The position numbers and the translations under genes were made by a program. Positions 25,759 through 38,579 of a DNA stretch of 64,000 bases are shown here, one piece after another; within the stretch, counting starts at the first letter, position 1; every line of letters begins with the position of its first letter. The notes under the pieces are model-generated. The model was not told the DNA's origin and made no database searches. It saw only the letters and a list, made by a program, of their open reading frames with translations. Source of the stretch: Gnetum montanum. Lineage: Eukaryota; Streptophyta; Gnetopsida; Gnetales; Gnetaceae. The stretch is from assembly GCA_015680685.1 (NCBI GenBank), contig MNCI01017890.1:881332-945331 (forward strand). Reading direction: 5' to 3'.

Positions 25759-27573
25759 GTTAGAAATAAAATATGTTTCTCATGATTTAATAGGTGATTA
25801 ATCACATAAAAAGGAGTGTTAAATGAACTAAGACCATCCATCAAATAGCACTTGTCAGATTTTGTTATAAGAAAATATTAAGAGACATGTATTAATGCTT
25901 TATGAGTGGAGATAGGTCAAGTGGAAGATGGAGTATGAGATGGCTCGACCAAGAAATATTTGAAGAAGAAGCATCCAACTAAAGCCAATGCGAGTACGAA
26001 AAAAGCTCCAAAAATGAAGCAAGAGGATTCACATAACAATTTCTCAATTTATAAACAATCCAAGGACCAAGTTTAGGTGAGAACTTATTTCCATTGTACA
26101 AAACTAGTTTATATTATTATGGTTTGTTCCAAGTGCAAGAGAGATAAGAAATACAAAAAATTATGCAAAAGAAAAGGCATATGGTATCATTGAAGTTCCT
26201 CAAGAAAAGAATAATGAAGTGGCACCAAGTGTCTATAGCTCCTAGAAGGTTAGCATGATCTAGTTAATGGGGTAACATCTTTTCTAATCTTTCATGAGAA
26301 ATATTTATTATGGGGAAAGGATGTAATACCTTATTCTATCGTTATTTATCTTTTATAATCTTTGGTTTATTAATATCTTTTTAAGGCTTTGATCTTATTA
26401 TATCTTCAATGATGTTTTATTATAACTTTTCTTTTTAAGAATTGTAAACATCTATTTTTGAAAATATTACTCTTTTAAATAGTCACTTTTGAGAACAATT
26501 ATCATGTCTTATAAACATGTTGTTATTGAGTTTTTTTTTTTTAAAATTGAATGTTACTGATATATTGGTATTTCTTGCTAAGAATAGGTTGATAAGGATG
26601 GTGGCACATGTTGTAACTAGTCCTATATATTTTATAAAATATCGTATTTTCATTAAATTTACTGAAATAATTGTTTGATTTCTTTTCTTATATGTAGACT
26701 AGGATCTTTTTTTATTTTCTAGACTCTAAGAGGACTTTTCTACCTATGGTGGCATCAATCATAGAGACTTTCCAATATAAACCATTGTTTTTATGTTGGC
26801 TAGAGGCTTGGATTTTATATTAAGTTGAAACTTTGTATTTATTGAATATTGATTCTTCATTTTCATTTATTACTGTTATCTTGTGGGCACTTTGGCATCT
26901 CTTGGTGCTACAACAATTTGTTTGTTGCAAGTCCTGATTCATGAAGGTAGAGTAACTGGTTCTAGGCTTGTTCTCTTTCTATGGTTTTGATTATCATGCA
27001 TATTACTTGTTAATTCCTATTTATATAGATCTTTATGATCTTAAATTTTTCTCTTACATTATTATATTATTCTAGTTCATTATGTACTCATTTTTCCTAG
27101 CCTTTCTCATGTTGTTCTATGCATCTCTAGTGGCATTTTCCATCACCATAACTCTTGGTATGTCACCATGACTCATGGTGTTAGAAGAAACTATAAATCA
27201 TGATGTAGTCATGGCCCATCATCACAACTAAACAATTAGTTGTGGGAAGGTTGTGGTCCTTAATTGTGACTAAATCATGAGTTATGATCAACTTGTGGTA
27301 TACCCTAGCATTGAACCACATGTAATACTCCTATCTAAGATCCTCCTTACCTCTTGATATGTTTGTGATTTAAACCCTTAATGTTTTGTTTACTAATATT
27401 TATCTATTCTTGTTACCCATTTTTTATATTAACTAGGCTTTATGAGCTATGTTGCTTTTTATTGACCATGTTACTATTTAAATATTATAAGGTTTCTTCT
27501 GACCATTTACTTTCTTTTTATTTTATTAATTCTAATACATTTTTCATGTGGTAGAATTTTTATAATATTTCCA
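25759..27573. other. Unassigned DNA; possible truncated LTR at its left edge
   Basis: It starts TGTTAGAAATAAAATATG, a typical start for a copia LTR, exactly where the chromovirus LTR breaks off, but I cannot find the other end. Around 27070-27330 there is similarity to 12527-12960. No gene is seen. Confidence 0.35.
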
Positions 27574-28691
27574 TTTGAAGATTGAGAACTTAGAAGGGGA
27601 GTTAAATAAGTTCCACAAAATAAAAATTAGAACTACACTTACATGTACATGGTTTCCCCACTTTGGTATGTCCACACTCAGAGGGTAGAATCCTTTCACA
27701 TCTCTAGACTTTATTTCATCAAAAATGTGGTTTCATGAATACCATAACCTTTACAAAGTTTGAGCTCCATAAGGGGTGTTTTCACATAGAAACACACCCG
27801 ACCCCACAAGGTCCCAATAATCTCAAAACATGATTTCAAGGATCCCACAACCTTTACAATAACTTAAGCTCTACATGGGGTGCTTTCTCTCAAGAAACAC
27901 ACACAACCTCACAAGGTCCCAACAAGATCAAGTTCTCCTCACAAGAAGCACATCAATCCTAAAGGGCCTACAAAGAGAGAAAAGAAAGATCAAGGAGAGA
28001 ATGTACTAAAATTACAAATTCCTTGCTTTAGGGCTCTCAACGATTACAATAATCAGCTCATAAAAGATAAATAATTAAAGAAAAAATAAATTCACAAGAT
28101 GTGTATAATGAAGGAAATATTACTATGAATAGTTCTTATTCTTTTCATAAAGATATCATCTATTTTATACCCTTTTTCATTGTCAAATGACCATTAGAGT
28201 TTATACAATGACTAGAAAATAGCTAGTTGGGATGTCTCATTCAAGCTTGGGATATCTCACTAACTTTTAAATGCTTATAGGTGGGATGTATCACTTTAGT
28301 TGGAACATCTCACATGAGAAGTCTTTACTAGGATGTCTCAACTACATTTTTGACATTTGCTATTTTTTTTGGATATCTCACTTAAGATCTAGAATTTTTA
28401 ATAGGAACATCTGTTGTTCCTTTGGAATGTCTTAATAACTACCAAAGCATCTTCTTTTGACTTTTAGATGTCCTACATCCTTGTAAATTTTTCAAAAATC
28501 TTGTAATCTTGGTTGAGACTTTTTCACTTTAGATTGATAACTCAACTCCCATCCTAGGTGCAACATGTTGTTTGTATTAATCTCATCATGCTCTTGTCAA
28601 GCTCTTATCTTTTCCAAGTCTTACAAGATTTTACAAGCACATTTTTCACTTTCTCCATTTTCCAAGATTTTAACATACCAAAAGGTCAATA
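27574..28691 (-). repeat. 3' LTR of the SIRE-like element
   Basis: On the minus strand it starts TATTGACCTTTTGGTATG and ends near 27574 with the shared 'cttctaagttct' block. Homologous to 55285-56406 and to the two solo LTRs. GGATGTCTCA-type octamers lie at 28228-28470. The open frames 27880-28074 and 28565-28750 are part of the LTR. Confidence 0.85.
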
Positions 28692-28708
28692 ATATCCTCC
28701 TTTTTGGT
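28692..28708 (-). other. Polypurine tract of the SIRE-like element
   Basis: Minus strand ACCAAAAAGGAGGATAT directly before the 3' LTR. The form 'CCAAAAAGGGGGAGAT' before the LTR is characteristic of SIRE/Maximus copia elements. Confidence 0.85.
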
Positions 28709-28709
28709 G

Positions 28710-31000
28710 ATGTTCAAAACTTGAGAAAATGGGTTAGCATAGCATCATAATAAACTACATGAAATAGACAAGTAAAAGCACAAAATGATCCTAAGAAAAA
28801 AACAATGAAAAAATAAATGGATAATGGTTAACACATACACATCCATTAGTTAAGATCTCAAGGGGCTACACAAGAAACAATCATATCAACAACGATCCAT
28901 TCCTATTTAACAAGTGCATATAATCCTTAAACCTTAAAGCACAACTATCCAAAAATAGAGCCAACATAAACTAAATGCCTCATAGCCTATTTTCAAAAGT
29001 ATACCATATACCAAATTTGATAGATATGAATATAAATAAGTACTACATTCATATATAGTTTCAACATGATAGGAGATCTCAACAAAAATCAGATACCACA
29101 CCCATGACAATAAAACTCTCTCCCTTTTTGGACATCACCCAAAATAAGGAATTAGGTGAAGTCCCTAATATCTAACCTCTATATCATCATCAACATCCAA
29201 CTCATGTAGGGTTATATGTCTCCTCATCATCATCATTACTATTGGTGTTGGAATGGGAGATTTGCTACTCATAATCATCCTCTAGAGAAGATACTACAAT
29301 AGGAGCTCATTTGGGCCAAAACTTCATTTGAAATTGAGAAGATGAAGAGGGGTGAGATGAACCCAACTTGGAAGATGATGGAGTCCCCTTAAGTTGATAT
29401 GTCTTGGAAGCTTCTTTCTCCCATTGAGCCTCTATACTAAAGATACTTTCCATCACATATTACTCAAAAGATGTGGTGCATTCTCACTCTTGAAATTTGG
29501 AGAATCTTTCAGAATACTCTCCCTACACAAATGCACTAGGTCTAGGCTACTCAGTGTAAGGAATGGGCTTCCCTTAAGCATAAGCTAGTGATACTGCTAA
29601 ATCCTCTGATTCTAATGCATTTCCTAAATCATATCCATATAATGAACTTACTATTACAGAATTTCTAGCTAGGGCTAGTATATCCTCATTACTATCTATT
29701 CAATGAGGAGTTATAATCTCCTCAAATTGTTGATCATCTAGAGGAGGGGAAAGGCTTTATATGCCCATTCTCTTATGAAGGTAAGAAATATTTTTTCCAA
29801 TCTTCCACCCAAACTTTCACAAGGTTTTTCCAATGGACTTTAGAGCTTATTTAAGGAAAACTTCACTTATTCACTTACAAACTTGAACCTTCTTAGCTAA
29901 GGAGAGGTCCTAGGTGAAGATGTTACTTTCTTTTTGTGTGCATTGAAAGGAGTTGGAGTTTTAGTATCAACATGAGATATACTCCTTTTTTCTAAGAACT
30001 TGAGAAAATTTCTCTTTCTTTTAAGAGGAGGTAGATTGGGAATACAAAAATCCACTAGCAAACAAGTAGGCTAATGAGGAGAGGATGTTCATATATCTAC
30101 TTATGGGTAAACATCCCCAACATATCCCTATAAATGATGTGATCCAAATCTAATGGCTTCCTAGTTAGTAGAAAATACAAAAAAAAGCTTGAGATGGTAG
30201 TAGATAATTATAACCTCTTTCATAATAATATTGTACATAAGAATGAGGGAGAGAGTTGAAGCATATTATGACATCTACCATCTATACACTTTTCCACTCT
30301 TCAAGAAAATATATCTACCAAATATGGCATCATAGAACTCATCATGAGGTACTGGAATAATCCCATTAGAAAAAATGTCTTCCATAGAATGAATAACAAC
30401 TTGGTATACATCAAAACAAAAATTTCAAGTAGGCCATTCACAACTTGCAAAGAAATATCATGGGAAATACCCCTAACTATAGATGTAAACACCCCAAAAA
30501 TAGCATTTGTAATCATAATATTACTATCAAATTCTCTAACCAAAACCTTTGGTATGCAAAAAGAAATAAAAATAATGGATGTCCATCTAGTTACTTCAAA
30601 ATAATACATTAGCACTTGCTAAAGGTGTTGCTAAAAGCTAAGACTCTATTCACTAACAATAGATACATAAAGGTTTGCCGCAAATTTTTGTTGTGCATCT
30701 GTTGAGTGAAAATGAGATTGATATGAGTTGAAATGACTTGTAGATGCACCGTTAGCAACTTTGAAATTGTGAGGAGGCTACCTTGATGTTTTAGTCTTCT
30801 TGTGAACCATGGATTTAGGCTAAAAAGAGTGGATTTGTTGCACAGATATGACCCTAGTCAACTATTCTTAGACATCTAAGGCTTGGAGTAGAATGAAAAA
30901 AAGGAAAAATGATTGATTGGCTTAAATAGATGACATCCTTGATAGGGTTAACACCATGGTTGAGAAGTTTTAAGGAAAAGTGAAACATCTTACTTGACTT
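28710..31000 (-). pseudogene. Env-like ORF of the SIRE-like element (decayed)
   Basis: The best-preserved part is a 104-residue open stretch at 30301-30615 with LVREFDSNIMITN followed by GVFTSIVRGISHDISLQVVN. This fits the 'LVREFYANL...VFVRGVxVxFSPxxIN' pattern of the domain often annotated as 'putative plant transposon protein' in the env-like ORF of SIRE elements. A Ser/Pro/acidic tail follows (about 29180-29400). Its place between gag-pol and the polypurine tract is the expected one for SIRE. The function of this domain is not established; 'env-like' is a positional name. The plus-strand open frame over the same place (30344-30604) is a shadow. Confidence 0.65.
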
Positions 31001-31249
31001 GGGCTTGAACATAGTAAGACATCTCAATTTTGGATGGGATGTATCAGGTAAGACATCTCTCGAGATAGTGGGATGTTCAAAATTTAGGTAGGTTCCTATT
31101 AGGTAATTAACAATTAATGATTAGGGTAAGAGGTTTGGGGATTTTTCACGGGATGCTGCCAAGGAAAATTATAACAAAGGAAGCTAAAAAAAGTATCATA
31201 TCTACAACATAATGCAAGTAAAAAATTACTTACTAATACTTACCCATAC

Positions 31250-32568
31250 TTACCTTTCTTACCCTTAGAAAGATTCTTTTCTCAAGTATATTTATAATGA
31301 GTTTCCTTCTTCAAATTCCCTTTGTAATCATTAAATGTTTCTTTCTTACTACATATCTACTCCTTCCTTCTAAAGTTCTTTGTGGTTAGATGGAAAGCAT
31401 GAGTACTTGTTCTTTCTTCTTTCTTCTTTAACATGACTCTCTAAATCTTTTTTAACTTGTAAGACATTATTACTAGGCATCCTTTAATAGGATCAAAGAT
31501 TCATGTTATACTGTTTCATTTTTAATTAATTTGATTCTTTATGCTCATACTTTATGTAGAAATAATACTTGGTTTTCCTTATTTGGGAAAGATGATCAAA
31601 CCTTGGTGTATACTCTCATTTAGATGAAGTCCTTGAGGATGCCTTATTTTGTGAGTGAATTTCCAATACACTCTTGTCATTTGGAGCTCTTTCTTGTCCC
31701 AAAATAATTCATATATTCCATTTCTCTTTTACCATTATTTCATTAATAAGCTTTGTGTCTACAAGCTCTTTGAAATTCTATTCATGGGAAGATGTAAGTC
31801 TTTGATCCTTAGCCCTTAGGTCTGAGTTTTTCTTTGTGAGATCTAGGTATTTTTTATTAAGTTGAGATAGTTCTAATTTTTTATCTATCAAGGAATTTTT
31901 CATCTTAATACATAGACTTTGAAATAAGATAATTTCATTGCATAATAAATCATGCCTTTCCTCAAGTGTACCTTTATATTATTTAGTTTCCACTATACGA
32001 TCTTTGTGAGTAAGGGTCATATAAATAAGATGTGACCCTATGGAGGAATCATTCATTTTCTTTTCACTTTAGTTCTCATTTCAACTTGAGTACAAATTTT
32101 TCCTTTTCTTTTTAGCATCAAATGAATTCTTCTTTTGCAACTTGCCAGCACTTGAACATTTAGAGGCCACATGACCTCTAACACCACAAACCAAAAAATC
32201 TATAGAAGATGCATCAAGATTACAATTTTGAAAATTTTACCTCATTTTTTACCTTTTATGATAGTTTGATTAAGGCTCTTTCCTTTCCATGCTAATATTC
32301 TTTAAACTCTTCTTGATAGAAGAGCCAGTTCATCTTCACTCTTTACTTCATGATCAGATGACTCCTTCTCCTTTGATGAGCTTTTGAAAGCAATAGGTTT
32401 TCCTTTGATTGCACCTTCACTTATGAGATTCATCTCATAAGATATAAGTACACTTTGAACATCTTCAAAATTTAAGACTAAGAAACCCTTGATCTCTTTC
32501 ATGGCTATTACTCTAGGTTTAACTTAGGGCTATAATCTTCTAATCATTTAAATAATCACATCACTTTG
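31250..32568 (-). pseudogene. SIRE-like gag, C-terminal part with zinc knuckle (decayed)
   Basis: Minus strand. A block at 32302-32502 reads VLISYEMNLISEGAIKGK, then a Ser/Lys/Glu-rich linker and DELALLSRR, the signature of Ty1/copia gag (UBN2-type) in SIRE elements. Around 32130-32190 follows CFGVRGHVASKC, a CCHC zinc-knuckle remnant. Then comes a Lys/Asn/Leu-rich, probably coiled-coil stretch (31750-31950), also usual for long SIRE gags. The N-terminal part of this same gag lies 22 kb away at 54770-55250; the two halves meet in register across the target duplication of the gypsy insertion. Confidence 0.8.
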
Positions 32569-32573
32569 GGGTA

Positions 32574-34139
32574 TGTTGTGATTGGAAAAATCAATCATTG
32601 GAAAGACCGATGCATCTGGTGCAGAACTATCCTCAACCCACAAATCCCTAGGGCCTTCATGAAAAATGGGATTCAAGGCACCTTGGCTAGTTTGAAAAAT
32701 CAAATAGGGACTTATGAAATGAAAAAATGAATATTGAAAATAGAATTGAATGCTAAAATTAATAATAGATCTAACTAATGCATAGAAAATAAGTGGATAT
32801 ATTTTGCACACAAAACCCAGAACTTAAAAATTTATTGAGAAAGAATAAAGAATAAGTTAGAAAAATGTGTACAAATGGTGCTAGAGTGGGTAGTAAGGAG
32901 GTTCACTTAGATGGAGATCAAGGTTCATTAAAGTTGAAGCAGTCAGCTCCATGAGCCAAATGTCCTACCACTCCTGATGCTATTGAACCTACTATGCTGC
33001 TACTCTAGGTTTGCAATGTTGGCTATGGTGGAGGTTGAGAAGTGTGAAGAATTCAAGCTACCTAAGTGCTCTACACTTGGGAGCTGAAAATCCCAAGGGT
33101 GCAGCATAGAGCTTGAAAATTCACAAATCCCAAAGGAGGTTACAAGTTCACAAGGTCATAGGCTTTTCACATTAGGTTCAAGAGAATACAAGTGTGGAAA
33201 CTTGTAAGAACTCATGAGCTCTTGAGAATTCCCAAGTGTGGAACCATGAACAATTTGCTGAATTATGTAAAAATTATATAACCAATGCAAATTTTATCAT
33301 ATTGCAAAAAATGTGGAACCTCTAAATGGTGTTTGACGCCAACTTTTTTAGGTCTTAGGCCATGTATGGGGTTGCAAAATGGATGTAATTTGGTTGCAAA
33401 ATGGCTAAAAATTGGCTACCAAATTGTTAGAAATTTTTGCTTCATTTAGGTGATATGGGTACCCAAATTTGGAAGGTTATCCTATATGATAAGTGGATTC
33501 CTCTCATTTTCATTTCATTTATTATAAAGTAATGGGGACACAACTTCTATGCTAGAGATGAGTCTTCCATGTTAAGCCTTCTACCATCCTTGCTGAAGTC
33601 GTTGGTGAATGTTAGAATGCATGGAATGATGAAATTTGGCTATTGTGGCTTCCATGTTGGGGGGATGCAATTTCTACGCTAGGGGTGGAGCCTCAATGCT
33701 AGGGGGAAGCTTCCATGTGGATGGGGAAGGTTTCCAAGCTAAGCATGCAATCTCCATGCTAGGGGAAAGTTTTCAAGCTAAGGGGAAACCCCCCACCTCT
33801 CCATGCTAGGGGTAGGTGAGATTTACGCCATGTAAATGTTTCTGGTGTAGAAAAGTGTATACCATCCATAAAACCCATCAAATTACCATTTTTGGTATTT
33901 GAAAAGGCATTTTTGACCCCCTAAGACCAAATATAGACACTAGGTGACTTTGTTCACTTGGGGAATGAGGCTTTGACCACTTATGATGCATTTTCAGCCC
34001 CAAAAGTATAAAGTATGTAAAAATTTCAAACTATGGGTTATAATCTTCACATTTACAATGAAGTTTTACCTCAAGTTTCATGGGGTAAAAGCTACATGAT
34101 GAAAATTTGTGATAACATGCAAATTTTTGTTGTGTTTTA
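32574..34139 (-). repeat. 3' LTR of the G1 gypsy element
   Basis: Plus-strand reading starts TGTTGTGATTGGAAAAATC and ends at ...GTGTTTTA. Pairs with 53166-54764. It has G-rich short repeats around 'ccatgctagggg' at 33650-33830. Confidence 0.9.
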
Positions 34140-34155
34140 ATGGCCCCTCTTTATT
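34140..34155 (-). other. Polypurine tract of the G1 gypsy element
   Basis: Minus strand AATAAAGAGGGGCCAT directly before the 3' LTR. The same tract with small changes stands beside the LTR at 3640-5469. Confidence 0.85.
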
Positions 34156-34479
34156 GATCTCTTGAGGATTGACTCGAGAGGCACTGATAAAGAATATGAA
34201 ACACCACTGCATATTATAATGCTGCAATGCATACAGGCCACATGAGAATCAAGTTATCCAGGTCATCAAAGTTGCTAGTTTAAGGAATTGGTAGGGAATG
34301 CTACTAGTTTAAGGCCCTAGAAAGTTATGTTGCTAGTTAAAGGATGTAGCAGACCATTGAAAGCAAGCTCTCTTGTTGATGATTGTCAGCTACATGTAGT
34401 GTGGCTTTAGATAGGAATGATTGACTAGAGTGGCTAGCTCATTCCCATTCATGTTGAATATTTTTAATGCCATATTTTG

Positions 34480-35560
34480 GTAAGATCTAGTAACAAGGAA
34501 GGCCCCTTCTTAGTTGGCCAAGAATTTATCCACATGCTCATGAATGGATTTGAAAAGTAGGTTACCCTCCTTGATCTTACACCTGGTCAAGTTATGATGA
34601 TGATGTTACTTCTACCTCTCTTGATAGTGTTCAATGTCAGAAAGTGCTTGCATATATTGTTCCTCCACTAAGTCTAGGGTCATTGTTCATAACTCCTTTC
34701 TTTGCTCATCATTGATGAAGTTAGTCAAGGTTACTTAGAGTGATGGAACCTATGATTCAAGATGTAAAATAGCTTTAGAGCCATAAACTAGACTATAAGG
34801 GGCCATATCGGTTACCATGTAATAGGTGGTTCTATATGTCCATAGTACCTAGATAAGCCTCTCATGTTATTTGCACTTGCTTTATTAAGCATTATTTTAA
34901 GAAAGCTAATGATGGCCTTGTTGCTTACTTCCACTTGTCCATTGGCTTGAGGGTAATAAGGTGATGAGAAAGAATGCTTAATGCCTAGGTGACAATAGAA
35001 ATATTTTGTTTACTAACTATTAAATTATGATCAATTGTTCATAACTATGATTCTAAGTATGTCAAAATGAGCTAAAATGTTATCTAGGATGAATTTGCAA
35101 AGTTACTTAGATGTAGTCTTCCTTGGGGGAATAGCCTCAACCCACTTTGTAAAGTATTCAATGATGATGATGATAAAGCTATGCCCTATGGAAGACTTAG
35201 GCATTATATGTCCAATGATATCCAGCCCCCATCACTAAAATGACAATGTTATTTGATTGATATGCAACTCAATTTGTGGTACATGTATAAGGTTTCTATA
35301 TCTTTTGCATGTGCTACACTACTTAACCTTCTACAAGAAGTCATTTTTTATATGGGGTCAATAGTAGGCTAACCATATAATCTTAGCAGCCATAGCTCTT
35401 GGACCTATATGTCCTCCATTAATAACCTCATGAACCTCCTCTAGGAATGTTTTAGCTTTGATTTTACCTAAGAACTTTAGGAGTATGCCATCATAGGATC
35501 ATCAACATAATGTGTTATCACCTATGATGACATACTGCTTCGATCACTTGCGTACAACAC
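34480..35560 (-). pseudogene. G1 gypsy integrase (decayed)
   Basis: Near 34880-34960 the minus strand reads SSPYYPQANGQVEVSNKAII, the integrase core block with the catalytic Glu retained (GQVE). The preceding TDNGPQF box (about 35030) is broken by stops. HIEPPITW near 34830 corresponds to the 'RTTxxTxTGxTPF' block of this family. The integrase would insert the DNA copy. Multiple stops, inactive. Confidence 0.82.
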
Positions 35561-35564
35561 CCTT

Positions 35565-36250
35565 CTAAGCAATAGTCATCCCTTGTGAAGATTCACCATG
35601 CATAATGTAAAATTTGATATCATAATACCACTCCCTAGTAGGATTAGTATGAAAAATGGCCATAGAGGTATCCTCAATGCTCCATTTGATGGAAGTAGTA
35701 TATTCCACAGTTAAGGTGGGTAACTTACTAAACGCATCTGACATCACACTAAGGCCTAATGTTGCAATTGCATTAGCTATGGTGTTCTCATTTTAGGATA
35801 TGTGTTGCATATCAATCTCTACAAATTTTTATGTTAATTACTTTCCTAGGTTATAGTATGGTTGTAACTGTTTGGCATTACATGCATAGACTTCAATTAC
35901 TTGGTTAAGCATGAGTTGTGAGTCGCCTTTGATTGCTAAGCATCTAATTCCTAGGTTACAAGCTATCATCATTCCTCTGATCAAATCCTCATACTCCACT
36001 ATGTTGTTATGTTGTTGGTACATGGGAACCTAAAATAGTAGGTGAAGGATCGAATCTCACCAAATGAAAATGTTATGATGAAAGTAGCATTGGCCCCATG
36101 GGTATTTTAAGCTCCTTCAAAGTACATGACTGCCTCACAACCCACAAGCACTTGGCTAACAATGTTAACATGCTCATCAAGGAACTGAAGATCTATGTCT
36201 GCATGGTCATCAATAGGTTATATTATAAGTTGTAAGGCTATAGCTTAACC
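35565..36250 (-). pseudogene. G1 gypsy RNase H (decayed)
   Basis: The open stretch 35838-36023 carries EYEDLIRGMMIACNLGIRCL then KGDSQLMLNQV, matching 'AEYEALIxGLxxAxxLGIxxLxVxGDSQLVxNQV' of plant gypsy RNase H, with catalytic Glu and Asp still present. It lies between RT and integrase as expected. The rest is interrupted by stops. Confidence 0.85.
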
Positions 36251-36259
36251 TTTCATTAA

Positions 36260-37530
36260 GGATTGGGAGACGTAATGAAGGTCAAATTCCATGATTATGG
36301 CTTTTCATCGGGCTATACGACTACTTTTGTAGATGTTGGTTGTTATGGCTCTGAGTATTTTTTCCTTGAAAATTACATTGAATTGGCTTCTAAAGAGGTA
36401 GTTTCTTCACTTCTTCAAGGAGAATACTAGTGCTAGAAAATACTTCTCCACTTTAGTGTATCAAGCCTCATGGGCAACTAACACATGGCTAAGGTAGTAC
36501 ATTGGAATTTTTGCTCCATCATCACATTTTTAATAAAGTAGAGAGGAAATGGATGTATCAAAGATGGAAAGGTAGATGTAAAATGGTTTACCTTCTTATG
36601 GAGGATAGATTGTTAGTAGTTGTTTTAATTCTTGCTTAAGGTTTTCAAAGGTCTCTTGGCATTGAGCCGTTCACTCATAGTGAACTCATTTCCTAACAAA
36701 GTGTTACATGGATTATAACTTATCTGTAAGCCTAGCGATAAACCTATGAATAAGCTATAATCTGCCTTTTAATCTTTGAAGATCTTTAAGGTTGGTAGGT
36801 ACTACTAATTTGGATATGGCCTTAACATTATTAGGATTGACACATATCCCTACTTCAAATGCTACAAAGCCAAGCATCTTACCAAACTTGATACCAAAGA
36901 CATACTTCTTGGGATTGAGCCTAAGCTCATATTTGAGGCATCATTTAAGCATAAGGTCTAGGTCATTAGCATGGTCATTGGCCACTTTGGACTTAATAGC
37001 TATATCTTATATGTAACCATTAAGCAAACCTAATATGTAATTTCTAAAGATATAGGTCATGGCTCTCTAGTATGTTGCTCCTACATTCTTAAGGCCAAAG
37101 GGCATCATAGTATAACAAAAGTACCCAAAGGGGTCATGAAGTTCATGCTAAGTTGATAATTTAGGTTGATCTTAATCTGGTTATATCCTAAGAAGCCTTC
37201 CATAAAGGACAACAAGACATGTTTGGCCATAGTATTGAAAAGTTCATCAATACTAGGTAGAGAGAAGTCATCCTTGATGGTTTCTTTATTTAGGTCTCAA
37301 AAATAAATGCAAATAAAAATACTTCCATTTTTCTTAGGAACTACCATTATGTTGGATACCCATTTTGCATGGTCGACAATCCTAATGAAATCGACTTGGT
37401 AGAGCTTTGAGATCTCATCACGAACTGCCAAGGCCAAATTAGGCCTAATTTTATGCACTTTTTGCTTAACAAGTCTAATGCTAGGATCTAGTATGATGTT
37501 GTGCTAGACTAAACATGGATCTAGGCTAGG
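36260..37530 (-). pseudogene. G1 gypsy reverse transcriptase (decayed)
   Basis: Reading down the minus strand: KIRPNLALAVRDEISKLYQ (~37400-37460), WVSNIMVVPKKNGSIFICIY (~37290-37370), LSFMEGFLGYNQIKINLNY (~37160-37220), then a YVDD box reduced to YI*DI (~37010), then NPKKYVFGIKFGKMLGF (~36870-36930) and a connection block LALVFSLKK (~36390-36420). Order and spacing are normal for Ty3/gypsy RT. The active-site stop and others make it dead. Confidence 0.88.
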
Positions 37531-37930
37531 CATGCCTTCAAATGACTAGGAAAATGCCTTAATGTTTCTTTGTAGGATCTTGGTGATGTCTTGAGCATAT
37601 TGAGGTTCTAGTGAGGAACTTAGTTGTAAGGGCTTTCTCCCCACCACTGTGTGTTGTGATAGGAACCTCAATGAGAAAGTCTTTAGTTATGTCACCTGGC
37701 TCTAAGCCAAGGGTTTTGACTAGGTTTTTAGGCCATTTTAGAGGTTTCTCTATTGAGGCTATGTGGTCTACTAGAATTTTAGGCTTAAGATCAAGGTAAT
37801 CAAGGTTGATACACCATTCAACATCACTGTGAGGTCCATGTAGACATAGAGGCAAGTAGATCTGCTCCTAGGTACTCATACTTTGATCTTGCATGTCAAC
37901 CAAAAGCATATTAAGTGGCCCCTGGGTAAA
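37531..37930 (-). pseudogene. G1 gypsy pol segment upstream of RT
   Basis: A mostly open 98-residue stretch (37559-37855) with LGLEPGDITKDFLIEVPITT. It is in the position of the protease-RT linker of gypsy pol. It is the last recognisable pol sequence before the 10-kb nested insert begins. Confidence 0.6.
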
Positions 37931-38156
37931 AGTAAATAAACAATGCTAAAATGCTATAAAATTATGCAAACACATGCAAATATGATGCAAACAAGGCCAT
38001 CAAATGTTATCAATGAGGTAAGGATAATTCAATAAAGTACAACAGTTCAATGAAGATTAATGAAGGGGAAATATAAGAAATAAGGCTACAAATGATCAGA
38101 AAAGGCTGCAATTTTTCTAGTTTTAGGCATTAGCAGTTTATGATGCTATCTTTAGA

Positions 38157-38440
38157 GTCTTTTTGGACTATGATGCCAATTTAAGGCCTTAGCAGGCCAT
38201 GGTCACGTGCTGTTAAACAGTGGTTAGGGAAGGTCAAACCACACTATTTGATACCATTCAAAGGTCAAAAAAAGGCAAATAAGGCTATAATAAGACAAAT
38301 AAAGAACATATAAGGTTGTATAAATGTCATAGAAGGTCAACAAGGTTAATAATGCAACAAAAGTCCAAAAACAAGACAAAATACTATGCAATAAGGAAAA
38401 AAAATTAAGAAAAATAGGCTATATATTATAAAATTTGGCT
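38157..38440 (+). repeat. Left direct repeat flanking the D2 insert
   Basis: 'ggactatgatgccaatttaaggccttagcaggccatgg', then about 90 bp on 'aaggctataataa', then 'ttaagaaaaataggctata...atttggct'. The same series in the same order and orientation is at 47929-48170. Could be terminal repeats of the inserted unit or spacer DNA of the host element duplicated on both sides. Confidence 0.4.
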
Positions 38441-38579
38441 AATATAGATCAAAACATTGTTGGGTTTTGCTAGTTTTAGGCCTTAGAAAGCCATTTTTAA
38501 GGCTAAAAGGCTATTAGGTGAGTTTTTTCATTAGTCAAGGCTATTTTTGGGCTATTTGAACCTAGAAATTAAGAGTTTT

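Noticed and set aside
25759-26560. Complete copia LTR starting TGTTAGAAAT
   Set aside because: No matching LTR end or partner was found; recorded only as a possible truncated LTR.
30344-30604. 86-residue plus-strand frame as a gene
   Set aside because: It is the shadow of the minus-strand env-like block, which has recognisable motifs and the correct position in the element.
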